The translations under genes and the position numbers were made by a program. The notes beneath the pieces are model-generated. The model worked only from the letters and a program-made list of their open reading frames with translations. It made no database searches and was not told where the DNA came from. From Crocinitomicaceae bacterium (GTDB lineage: Bacteria > Bacteroidota > Bacteroidia > Flavobacteriales_G > Salibacteraceae), in NCBI GenBank assembly GCA_002705995.1, contig PAJI01000005.1, positions 100,050-134,217 on the forward strand: 34,168 bases of DNA, given 5' to 3'. Shown here one piece after another: positions 25,999 through 33,043 of the stretch. Numbering within the stretch: the first letter of the stretch is position 1; each line of letters starts with the position of its first letter.

Positions 25999-26295
25999 AA
26001 AGTAGGGTTAAGTCATATTAAAAATTTTCCAAAAGAATATGCCTATGAAGATATTTTTGAGTTTGATAATAGGTTTTTCCTGCTGTATTCCATTTGGAAT
26101 AAATCTAAAAAATTGGAGCAGCTCTATTCACAGGAAATAGACTTCAGTATCGGGGAATATAAAGGAGATTCTCAGAGATTATACATCTCAGGCACTAAGC
26201 ACTAGGTTAGCTGGTGAGTTTTATCTTGATAAAGACATCTAGAAATTAAAGATGATGGAAGCACAATTATAGTGCTGAGCAATATGATGTGTTAA
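25999..26295 (+). pseudogene. Remnant of a paralogue of the preceding secreted-protein gene
   Basis: The plus-strand frame open from 25999 to a TAG at 26203 encodes a segment clearly similar to residues 85-135 of the preceding protein. FLLYSIWNKSKK matches FLFYSFWDAAKK, and QEIDFSIGEYKGDSQRLY matches YEIDFSKGTFIGEAQKLL. After the stop, the same frame again encodes EIKDDGSTIIVL (26242-26277), similar to FEIAEDGSISHLI near residues 294-306. The roughly 160 residues between the two segments are reduced to about 50 bp. There is no start codon or signal peptide. This is what remains of a tandem duplicate after deletions and a stop. Confidence 0.8.
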
Positions 26296-26304
26296 CGATA
26301 TGAG

Positions 26305-26329
26305 AAAACCCCGCAATTGCGGGGTTTTT
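26305..26329. terminator. Bidirectional terminator between pseudogene and hpd
   Basis: Perfect stem AAAACCCCGC / GCGGGGTTTT with an AATT loop and five T on the plus strand. The A-run serves the converging hpd transcript on the minus strand. Confidence 0.9.
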
Positions 26330-26363
26330 CATTTCTAGTATATCGAATATTACTGAGAATGAT

Positions 26364-27509
26364 TTACAACGTTCCTCTTAACTCTTGTTCTCTTTCAATG
26401 GCTTCGAAAAGCGCTTTGAAATTTCCTTTACCAAAAGATTTAGCTCCTTTACGTTGAATGATTTCGAAGAACAATGTTGGTCGGTCACTCACTGGTTTAG
26501 TGAATAGCTGCAACAAATAACCTTCATCATCACGGTCAATTAAGATACCTAACTCTTTCAATGGAGCTAAGTCTTCTTCAATTTCACCTACGCGCTCTAA
26601 AATGTCATCGTAGTAGTTTGAAGGAACATGTAAGAACTCAACACCACGAGATTTCATTTCAACTACCGTTTTCACGATATCATCGGTTGCAACGGCAATG
26701 TGTTGAACACCTGCCCCATTGTAGAAATCTAAATATTCTTCAACCTGAGACTTTTTCTTTCCTTCAGCCGGCTCGTTAATTGGGAATTTGATACGACCAT
26801 TTCCGTTGGTCATTACCTTACTCATCAATGCCGTGTATTCAGTAGAAATATCTTTGTCGTCAAATGAAACCAATTGAGCAAATCCCATCACTTTTGCATA
26901 AAATTCAATCCATTTGTTCATTTCGTTCCAACCTACATTTCCCACCATGTGGTCGATGTATTTTAATCCAGTAGTACTAGGTTGGTATTCGCTGTTTAAT
27001 GGCTTGTACCCTGGTAAGAAAATACCGTTGTAATTGCTGCGCTCAACAAAGATGTGAACCGTATCTCCATACGTGTGAATTCCTGAACGAACTACATATC
27101 CGTTTTCATCTTCATCACGAACGGGTTCCATAAATGATTTTGCTCCGCGCTTGGTTGTTTCTTCCCAAGATTTGGTAGCATCATCAACCCACAATGCAAC
27201 TACTTTAACTCCATCTCCGTGTTTTGCCAAATGCTCGTTAATGGGGCCACCTTTTTCCAAGGGAGTAGTCAATACCAAACGGATTTTATCTTGTTGCAGA
27301 ACATAAGAAGCACGATCTTTCAAACCAGTTTCTAAACCGCCATAAGCTAAATCTTGGAAACCAAAAGCTGTTTTGTAATAATGGGCTGCCTGCTTGGCAT
27401 TTCCTACATAAAGTTCAACATAATCTGTTCCGTTTAACGGAAGAAAATCTTCAGCATCAGGAAAGATTTTTTCTAATTGTAGTGACGAATTATCTTTAAC
27501 TGTATTCAT
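26364..27509 (-). CDS. hppD: 4-hydroxyphenylpyruvate dioxygenase
   Basis: Fe(II) enzyme (381 residues) that converts 4-hydroxyphenylpyruvate to homogentisate in tyrosine breakdown. It has two vicinal-oxygen-chelate domains. The iron ligands are His187 (YIDHMVGNV), His270 (GVQHIAVAT) and Glu349 (TLFFEIIQR). C-terminal IIQRKGAKSFGKGNFKALFE is the family signature over the active site. The ATG at 27509 fits the alignment. hmgA, encoding the next enzyme, lies 121 bp upstream on the same strand. The gene may have its own promoter, but only an imperfect TAATTTTA is visible. Confidence 0.97.
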   Translation of the reverse strand: MNTVKDNSSLQLEKIFPDAEDFLPLNGTDYVELYVGNAKQAAHYYKTAFGFQDLAYGGLETGLKDRASYVLQQDKIRLVLTTPLEKGGPINEHLAKHGDGVKVVALWVDDATKSWEETTKRGAKSFMEPVRDEDENGYVVRSGIHTYGDTVHIFVERSNYNGIFLPGYKPLNSEYQPSTTGLKYIDHMVGNVGWNEMNKWIEFYAKVMGFAQLVSFDDKDISTEYTALMSKVMTNGNGRIKFPINEPAEGKKKSQVEEYLDFYNGAGVQHIAVATDDIVKTVVEMKSRGVEFLHVPSNYYDDILERVGEIEEDLAPLKELGILIDRDDEGYLLQLFTKPVSDRPTLFFEIIQRKGAKSFGKGNFKALFEAIEREQELRGTL

Positions 27510-27564
27510 TTTTTTCTTGATTTTGGCTTATATAAAATTACAAAATTGACGAATGACAAGAGGA

Positions 27565-27615
27565 GGTTGGCTCATACCGATGAGCACCCTTAACCCATTG
27601 CCATATAAAGGGCAA
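27565..27615 (-). other. Two short hairpins in hmgA-hpd gap
   Basis: GCTCAT-ACCG-ATGAGC (27570-27585), extended by GGT/ACC, and TTGCC-8-GGCAA (27598-27615). Neither has a T-tract on the minus strand, so they are not typical terminators. They might moderate read-through or mRNA stability between the two genes. Confidence 0.4.
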
Positions 27616-27630
27616 GTGTATAACCTATGT

Positions 27631-28791
27631 TTAGTCTTCCAGCCAAGATTTGTAATAAGATTGATCTGCAATGTTCATCGCTTCTTTAGTAACCATTAGA
27701 GGTTTGAATGTGTCAACCATAACAGCTAACTCTTCAGTTTCTGTTTTGCCAATGCTGCGTTCCATTGCTCCAGGGTGTGGACCATGTGGAATGCCGGCAG
27801 GGTGAAGACTGATGTGGCCACGCTCGATGTCATTTCTACTCATGAAATCGCCATCAACATAATACAACACCTCATCAGAATCGATGTTGCTGTGATTGTA
27901 GGGTGCAGGAATTGCTTGTGGGTGATAATCGTATAACCTTGGGCAAAATGAGCAGACTACAAAACCATCAGATTCAAACGTTTGGTGAACGGGTGGCGGT
28001 TGATGCACTCGCCCGGTAATGGGTTCAAAATCATGAATAGAAAAGGCGTAAGGATAATTGTAACCATCCCAGCCCACAACATCAAACGGATGTGAAGCGT
28101 AAACCATTTCGATGAGCTCATCAGCTTTTCTCACTTTCATTAAGAAATCACCTTTTTCATCGTGTGTTTCCAAATTTTCAGGTCTGCGGATATCGCGTTC
28201 ACAAAATGGAGAATGCTCTAGCAATTGTCCAAAATGATTGCGGTAGCGCTTGGGCGTATACATGGGCTGTGCACTTTCAACAATAAAAAGGCGATTGTTT
28301 TCATCGTTAAAATGCATTTGATAAATCATTCCGCGAGGAATAATCAAGTAATCGCCATAAGAGAACTCGATATTTCCCAAAAGCGTTTTTAATGTTCCGG
28401 ATCCTTCATGTACAAAAATCATCTCGTCTGAGTCTGTATTCTTGTAGAAGTAATCTGTCATTGATTGCTGAGGTGCTGCCAATGCAATGTTTAAGTCGCT
28501 ATTGGTCAAGACAATTTTTCGACTGTTCAGAAAGTCAGCTTCAGGTTGAACTTGAAATCCTTTCAGGCGATAAGATTGTATGTTGTTAGCAACGGCAACC
28601 TCCGGTTTTACCGAATAGCGTTTGCCAATCTCACGCACCATAGTTGGGCGATGCGTATGATAAAGCAAAGAGGACATTCCGGCAAAACCGATTGTTCCAA
28701 ATAACTGCTCGTAATAATGGTCTCCTTTTTCTGATTGGAATACCGTGTGGCGCTTGTGTGGTATTTTTCCGAGTTTATGATAAATCGGCAT
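27631..28791 (-). CDS. hmgA: Homogentisate 1,2-dioxygenase
   Basis: Ring-cleaving Fe(II) dioxygenase (386 residues) that opens homogentisate to maleylacetoacetate. It is a cupin-type protein of the shorter HmgA form common in Bacteroidota. The iron ligands correspond to His300 and Glu307 in NHSNIDSDEVLYY, and His336 in HPAGIPHGPHPG. The ATG at 28791 matches the family start. It is upstream of hpd on the same strand, giving two successive steps; maleylacetoacetate isomerase and fumarylacetoacetase are not in the window. A consensus -7 box and an overlapping palindrome lie upstream. Confidence 0.95.
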   Translation of the reverse strand: MPIYHKLGKIPHKRHTVFQSEKGDHYYEQLFGTIGFAGMSSLLYHTHRPTMVREIGKRYSVKPEVAVANNIQSYRLKGFQVQPEADFLNSRKIVLTNSDLNIALAAPQQSMTDYFYKNTDSDEMIFVHEGSGTLKTLLGNIEFSYGDYLIIPRGMIYQMHFNDENNRLFIVESAQPMYTPKRYRNHFGQLLEHSPFCERDIRRPENLETHDEKGDFLMKVRKADELIEMVYASHPFDVVGWDGYNYPYAFSIHDFEPITGRVHQPPPVHQTFESDGFVVCSFCPRLYDYHPQAIPAPYNHSNIDSDEVLYYVDGDFMSRNDIERGHISLHPAGIPHGPHPGAMERSIGKTETEELAVMVDTFKPLMVTKEAMNIADQSYYKSWLED

Positions 28792-28812
28792 GAGTCCTAA
28801 GTTTTAAGTTGT

Positions 28813-28828
28813 ACAATTTCCTAATTGT
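28813..28828. promoter_or_regulatory. Candidate operator palindrome at hmgA transcription start
   Basis: ACAATT-TCCT-AATTGT, a perfect 6-bp inverted repeat with a 4-bp spacer. It overlaps the inferred hmgA start (near 28827), a position suited to a repressor. The regulator is unknown, and AT-rich palindromes arise by chance. Confidence 0.4.
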
Positions 28829-28833
28829 GGCTT

Positions 28834-28841
28834 CAAAATTA
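28834..28841 (-). promoter_or_regulatory. -7 promoter element of hmgA
   Basis: TAATTTTG on the minus strand fits TAnnTTTG. TTTG 15 bp further upstream (28857-28860) may be the -33 element although the spacing is short. The inferred leader is about 36 nt. Confidence 0.55.
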
Positions 28842-28887
28842 GCAGACTCTTTCACACAAAAAAATGATATTCCTCAACATAGAAGGA

Positions 28888-29961
28888 TTAGTCTTCTTTT
28901 AACGAATTTACAATTTCTTCTTTCAGAATTTCTTCTGTATGAGGGCGTAATCTACCTTTCTTGTATACATTACGCTGATCGCCTTCTTTGGCTTTTCCTT
29001 TACGAAGCTTGCGTTGTTCTTCAATAGGAAGGTGTACAACATCTTGGCAGGCAGTACTGCAGCAACCATCGTATTTTTTCTTGCATTTTTCACACTGAAT
29101 GAACAGCAGGTGGCAATCAGCATTTTCGCAATTGGTATGTGTGTCACAAGGCTCTCCGCATTGGTGGCATTTGGAAATAATTTCTTCGCTAATGCGCTCA
29201 CCTAACCGCTGATCAAACACAAAGTTTTTACCAACGAATTGGTTGTCTAATCCTTCTGCATCGATTTGACGTTTATAATCGATAATACCACCCAGCAATT
29301 GGTTGACATCACCAAACCCGTGATGCTTGAGGTAGGCAGAAGTCTTTTCACAGCGAATTCCACCAGTACAATACAACAAGATTTTCTTGTCTTTTTTGTC
29401 CTCAAGTTCCTTTAGTACAGCAGGCAGCTCTTCACGGAAAGTATCAACATCCGGACAAATTGCATTTTTAAAATGGCCTACTTCACTTTCATAGTGGTTA
29501 CGCATATCAACAACAACGGTATCGTCATTCTGAAGCGCATCATTCCATTCTTTAGCAGAAAGGTGCTTACCAACATTCGTCACATCATAATCATCAGGTG
29601 TTAAACCGTCAGCTACAATTTGTTTACGTACTTTAATGGTAAGCTTGTAAAACGATTTGCCATCGTCTTCAACGGCTATCTTAAAAGGAATTTCTTTGAA
29701 TTCAGGAATAGAGTGTAGGTGTTTTTTAAATTTTTCCCAGTTTTGTTCGGGAACACTCATTTGCGCATTAATACCTTCCGTAGCAAGGTAAATTCGACCG
29801 AAACAATTCAATTCATTCCAAGCCGTATAAAGGCTATCGCGCATTTCTTGTGGGTTCTCTAAAATAACATAACGGTAAAAAGAAACCGTAACGCGGTGGA
29901 ACGGCTCTTCCATGAGTTGTTGTTTGAGAACCCTTTTGTCTACTTTATTGTACAGTTGCAT
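28888..29961 (-). CDS. trhO: tRNA uridine(34) hydroxylase TrhO (rhodanese family)
   Basis: Catalyses oxygen-dependent formation of 5-hydroxyuridine at the tRNA wobble position. The 357-residue protein has the N-terminal acylphosphatase-like domain (TVSFYRY, GRIYLATEGINAQMSVP). The rhodanese domain follows with LLYCTGGIRCEKTSAYL (Cys198, Cys204). A C-terminal Cys cluster with several CxxC or CxxxC pairs (about 266-308) probably binds zinc. The ATG at 29961 gives an N-terminus aligned to E. coli YceA; an in-frame TTG at 29991 is rejected. It is transcribed alone from a -7 box at 30013-30021. Confidence 0.95.
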   Translation of the reverse strand: MQLYNKVDKRVLKQQLMEEPFHRVTVSFYRYVILENPQEMRDSLYTAWNELNCFGRIYLATEGINAQMSVPEQNWEKFKKHLHSIPEFKEIPFKIAVEDDGKSFYKLTIKVRKQIVADGLTPDDYDVTNVGKHLSAKEWNDALQNDDTVVVDMRNHYESEVGHFKNAICPDVDTFREELPAVLKELEDKKDKKILLYCTGGIRCEKTSAYLKHHGFGDVNQLLGGIIDYKRQIDAEGLDNQFVGKNFVFDQRLGERISEEIISKCHQCGEPCDTHTNCENADCHLLFIQCEKCKKKYDGCCSTACQDVVHLPIEEQRKLRKGKAKEGDQRNVYKKGRLRPHTEEILKEEIVNSLKED

Positions 29962-30012
29962 GCTATACTTCAAGTTTTGAGGGTAAAACAATAAATTTCG
30001 ATATTCGAGCCT

Positions 30013-30021
30013 GCAAATTTA
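30013..30021 (-). promoter_or_regulatory. -7 promoter element of trhO
   Basis: TAAATTTGC on the minus strand fits TAnnTTTG. The inferred start is near 30006, with a leader of about 45 nt. TTTGCAGGCTCGAA here is identical to the dusB start region. Confidence 0.6.
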
Positions 30022-30045
30022 TTCATTCCACGAAACTCAAACAAA

Positions 30046-30537
30046 ATGTTACGTTACTTCACCTTTCTTGTCTTCTTATTATCAGTTGTTTTCATTCAAA
30101 ATGCAACGGCACAAAGAGCACTTGCTTTTGATCAATACAGGTGGGGAAGAGTAAAAACCCACAAGTTTTTGGCAGGAGATGATTTGAAAGTGAAGTTGTT
30201 TTCCGGTGAGAAAATAGACGGAAAAATCACAATGCTAGCAGATTCAGCTGTTGGAATTGATGATGTAATTGTGCGGTTAAAAGACGTAAAAAAAATCTAC
30301 CGAGAGCGAACAAAATCTCAAGTGATCTCATATACCGCGAATAAGGTGTTCTATTTAATTGCTGTTATTCCAATTGCCAATGGTATTATTGAGGGAGATA
30401 ATTTGGCTGATGAAAGAATCTTAATCCCTGCGGCAAGTGCAGCAGGGGTGGCTTTATTTTTTGAAGTAATTTCCAATACCAAGCGAGGATTTAAAGTAAA
30501 AGACAAACATCGTTTGCGAATTATGTTTTGGGGCTGA
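30046..30537 (+). CDS. Secreted or membrane-associated protein of unknown function
   Basis: Protein of 163 residues with a signal peptide (about 1-22, ending ATAQ). A short domain follows (about 25-90) with strand-rich patterns (DDLKVKLFSGEKIDGKITMLADSAVGI) resembling a small beta-barrel of the LSm/SH3 type. Two hydrophobic stretches come after it (about 102-116 and 127-142) and a basic tail at the end. Similar small proteins occur in other Flavobacteriales, but no function is known. It is divergent from trhO, and a promoter for queA begins 6 bp after its stop. Confidence 0.7.
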   Translation: MLRYFTFLVFLLSVVFIQNATAQRALAFDQYRWGRVKTHKFLAGDDLKVKLFSGEKIDGKITMLADSAVGIDDVIVRLKDVKKIYRERTKSQVISYTANKVFYLIAVIPIANGIIEGDNLADERILIPAASAAGVALFFEVISNTKRGFKVKDKHRLRIMFWG

Positions 30538-30543
30538 TTGATC

Positions 30544-30552
30544 TACTTTTGC
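30544..30552 (+). promoter_or_regulatory. -7 promoter element and short leader of queA
   Basis: TACTTTTGC fits TAnnTTTG plus trailing C. The inferred start lies near 30557-30559, only about ten bases before the ATG at 30568. AGGAG at 30561-30565 would then be almost the 5' end of the message. Confidence 0.55.
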
Positions 30553-30567
30553 ACAAAATTAGGAGTG

Positions 30568-31800
30568 ATGAAACATCCACGTGAGCTTGAAATAGAAGAT
30601 TTTAATTATCCCTTACCAGAAGAACGTATTGCAAAATTTCCCTTGGAAGAGAGGGATGCCTCTAAACTCTTAGTGTATCAAAAAGGTCAAATTCAAGAAA
30701 GTCAATACCGCAATATTGCAGATTTTCTACCCTCTCCGGCTGCTCTGGTCTTTAACAATACAAAGGTTGTTCAGGCACGTATGTTTTTTGAAAATCGTAA
30801 CGGACGAAAAATTGAACTCTTTTGCCTAGAGCCAGCTGATTTATATCCTGATTTAACGGTAGCAATGAGCACTTCTGAAACCGTAGAGTGGCGATGCTTA
30901 GTTGGTGGAGCTAAAAAATGGAAAGAAGAAATTTTAATAAAGAATTTTGAGGTCGATGGAAAAACACATTGCCTGAAAGCAGAAAAACTTGAGGCGCTAG
31001 GAGGAACTTTCCTTATTCGGTTTTCATGGGATCCTCTAGAACTTTCTTTTGCCGAAATACTAGATGTTGCAGGAATTACACCTCTCCCGCCCTATTTAAA
31101 GAGAGATGCCGAAGCCAAGGATAAAGACCGCTATCAAACTATTTACGCAGCGCATGATGGTTCTGTAGCAGCTCCTACAGCTGGGTTGCATTTTACGCCT
31201 AAAGTTTTTGAAACATTAGTCACAAAAAACATTGAACAACTATTTGTTACGCTTCATGTTGGTGCCGGAACATTTAAACCTGTTCAGTCTGAAAAAATAG
31301 CCGATCATGAAATGCACTTTGAGTTCATTCATGTTGAGTTGAAGGCATTGGAGAAGATAGCGGAATATTTAGAGGCTAAAACGCCCATTATTCCCGTAGG
31401 AACAACATCTATGCGAACGCTTGAAAGTCTTTATTGGCTGGGGTTGAAGGTCGCCAAAAATGGCTTTGAAGCATTGCAGCAACAAGTCGAAGTTTATCAG
31501 TGGGATCCTTATGAAATGGAAGCAACACTTTCTGCAGTAGAAGCCATTCAGCATTTGATTGACGGTATGAAAACGTTAGAGATGCAGGCGCTGATTACGC
31601 GTACACAATTGATGATTGCTCCTGGGTATCAACACCGCATTGTAGCAGGAATAGTCACGAATTTTCATCAACCCAAGAGCACGTTATTATTGCTGATTGC
31701 TTCAATCGTTGGAGATGAGTGGAAAGACTTGTACAATTATGCCTTAGAACACGATTTTCGTTTCTTAAGCTATGGAGACGGAGCTTTGTTGATGTTTTAA
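30568..31800 (+). CDS. queA: S-adenosylmethionine:tRNA ribosyltransferase-isomerase, long form
   Basis: Transfers ribose from SAM to preQ1 in tRNA to form epoxyqueuosine. The 410-residue protein carries the family blocks: DFNYPLPEERIAKFP and RDASKLLVY, LVFNNTKVVQARMF, GSVAAPTAGLHFT, TLHVGAGTFKPV followed by DHEMHFEF, and NFHQPKSTLLLLIA. It is about 55 residues longer than E. coli QueA, with extra sequence in the N-terminal half (about 75-160) and C-terminal half (about 285-340). Such long forms are common in Bacteroidota and may coexist with a canonical QueA, so the exact substrate should be treated with caution. The ATG at 30568 is supported by AGGAG; longer in-frame starts are rejected. Confidence 0.88.
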   Translation: MKHPRELEIEDFNYPLPEERIAKFPLEERDASKLLVYQKGQIQESQYRNIADFLPSPAALVFNNTKVVQARMFFENRNGRKIELFCLEPADLYPDLTVAMSTSETVEWRCLVGGAKKWKEEILIKNFEVDGKTHCLKAEKLEALGGTFLIRFSWDPLELSFAEILDVAGITPLPPYLKRDAEAKDKDRYQTIYAAHDGSVAAPTAGLHFTPKVFETLVTKNIEQLFVTLHVGAGTFKPVQSEKIADHEMHFEFIHVELKALEKIAEYLEAKTPIIPVGTTSMRTLESLYWLGLKVAKNGFEALQQQVEVYQWDPYEMEATLSAVEAIQHLIDGMKTLEMQALITRTQLMIAPGYQHRIVAGIVTNFHQPKSTLLLLIASIVGDEWKDLYNYALEHDFRFLSYGDGALLMF

Positions 31801-31822
31801 TACATATCAAAAACCATATGTA
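31801..31822 (+). other. Inverted repeat after queA
   Basis: TACATAT-8-ATATGTA immediately after the queA stop, without a T-tract. It is AT-rich and only a weak candidate for a transcript end or protein-binding site. Confidence 0.3.
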
Positions 31823-31824
31823 AC

Positions 31825-31840
31825 TGTGACAAAAATCACT
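31825..31840. promoter_or_regulatory. CRP/FNR-type palindrome upstream of TsdA-like gene
   Basis: TGTGA-CAAAAA-TCACT matches the CRP-type consensus TGTGA-N6-TCACA at nine of ten positions. It is centred about 40 bp before the start inferred from the imperfect -7 element GACTTTTG (31862-31869), which is the usual place for a class II activator site. Bacteroidota carry several CRP/FNR-superfamily regulators; which one acts here is unknown. Confidence 0.5.
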
Positions 31841-31901
31841 GTATGGAGACGGAAGTAGATAGACTTTTGCATTACTAGTCAATCACATAAATCTTGTAAG
31901 C

Positions 31902-33029
31902 ATGTCACAAATGGATCCCATGAAGGAACGTCCTACCGGAGCACTCATTAGCACGGTAACAAAGTTGATCAATCTGGTTCTGCTACTTTTGGTTGCTATT
32001 GTGGCCATTACAGTAGCTTTTTATTCATACGATAAGCCACTTTTTACCATTAATTGGATTGAGGGATCAAGTGATGTTTCTTCAGAGTCAGCTGTAGGAA
32101 CAACCGATTCAAAAGAACAACCTGAAAAAGCTTCTTTTTTTACCGAAATACATAATCCGTTAGAAGAATTAAAAGAGCAAACAGATCTTAACAGTGAATA
32201 CATAAAGTATGGTTACCAGTTAATTTCTGAAACTTACAAATACATAGGTCCAGAAAATGGAGATGCTAAAATGGTTTACACGGGCAATAATTTGGCGTGT
32301 AAGAATTGCCATTTAGATGCTGGACAAAAAAAGTTTTCTGCTCCATATGTTGGTGTTTTTGGTCGTTTTCCACAGTACCGTGGCCGTGAGAATACTATTG
32401 GAACACTCCAAGACAGGGTAAATGGTTGCATGGAACGCAGTATGAATGGAAAAAAACTACCGGTTGACGGAAAAGAAATGACCGCAATTATGGCTTACAT
32501 GAAATGGGTAAGCGACAAAGTTCCTACAGGAGAAAAAATTGAAGGCTCTGGGTTTGTGAAGGTTGAAATTCCTAACCGAAAAGTAGACTTGGCTCATGGA
32601 GAAGAAGTTTATAAGATGAAGTGTGCTTCGTGTCATGGGGTTGATGGGCAAGGAATAAAAATGCCTAGTGGTTTGGGGTATACCTATCCTCCCCTATGGG
32701 GAAATGATTCATACAATCACGGAGCAGGCATGAACAGAGTGCTAACAGCAGCTCAGTTTATTAAGGGAAACATGCCATTCGGAGCTACTTCTGAAAATCC
32801 AATGGTTACTGATGAAGAAGCCTACGATGTTGCTGGGTTTATTGATTCGCACCAGCGACCAAAGAAAAAGAATACAGAAAAAGATTATCCCAAATTAGAA
32901 CGCAAGCCTGTTTCAGCTCCTTACGGACCATATGCCGATGAGTTTAGTCAGGAACAACACCAATTCGGGCCGTTTCAAGAAATTATGGCCTATTACGAAA
33001 AAGAATATAATCTCAAGAAAACCAAATAA
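31902..33029 (+). CDS. Membrane-anchored dihaem cytochrome c, TsdA-like (thiosulfate dehydrogenase/tetrathionate reductase family)
   Basis: Protein of 375 residues with one N-terminal membrane helix (about 20-41), a Ser/Glu-rich linker and two c-type haem domains. Haem 1 is CKNCH (133-137), followed by the TsdA-like block TLQDRVNGCMERSMNGK, where Cys176 corresponds to the axial Cys ligand of TsdA. Haem 2 is CASCH (241-245), with PPLWGNDSYNHGAGM and the NMP segment (Lys288, Met291) giving the distal ligand. TsdA enzymes interconvert thiosulfate and tetrathionate in the periplasm. The membrane anchor and the C-terminal extension beyond 320 differ from classic soluble TsdA. An OprD-like porin gene follows after 14 nt, and a CRP/FNR-type site precedes it. 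Confidence 0.85.
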   Translation: MSQMDPMKERPTGALISTVTKLINLVLLLLVAIVAITVAFYSYDKPLFTINWIEGSSDVSSESAVGTTDSKEQPEKASFFTEIHNPLEELKEQTDLNSEYIKYGYQLISETYKYIGPENGDAKMVYTGNNLACKNCHLDAGQKKFSAPYVGVFGRFPQYRGRENTIGTLQDRVNGCMERSMNGKKLPVDGKEMTAIMAYMKWVSDKVPTGEKIEGSGFVKVEIPNRKVDLAHGEEVYKMKCASCHGVDGQGIKMPSGLGYTYPPLWGNDSYNHGAGMNRVLTAAQFIKGNMPFGATSENPMVTDEEAYDVAGFIDSHQRPKKKNTEKDYPKLERKPVSAPYGPYADEFSQEQHQFGPFQEIMAYYEKEYNLKKTK

Positions 33030-33043
33030 GAGCCTACCTCGCA

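Noticed and set aside
24159-26300. Mobile element as the cause of the paralogue remnant
   Set aside because: No transposase, terminal repeats or target duplication could be seen; simple tandem duplication and decay explain it.
28923-29201. Second frame inside trhO
   Set aside because: Shadow frame within a fully convincing trhO gene.
29962-29991. Longer trhO start at an in-frame TTG
   Set aside because: The ATG at 29961 aligns with the E. coli family N-terminus, and the extra residues have no counterpart there.
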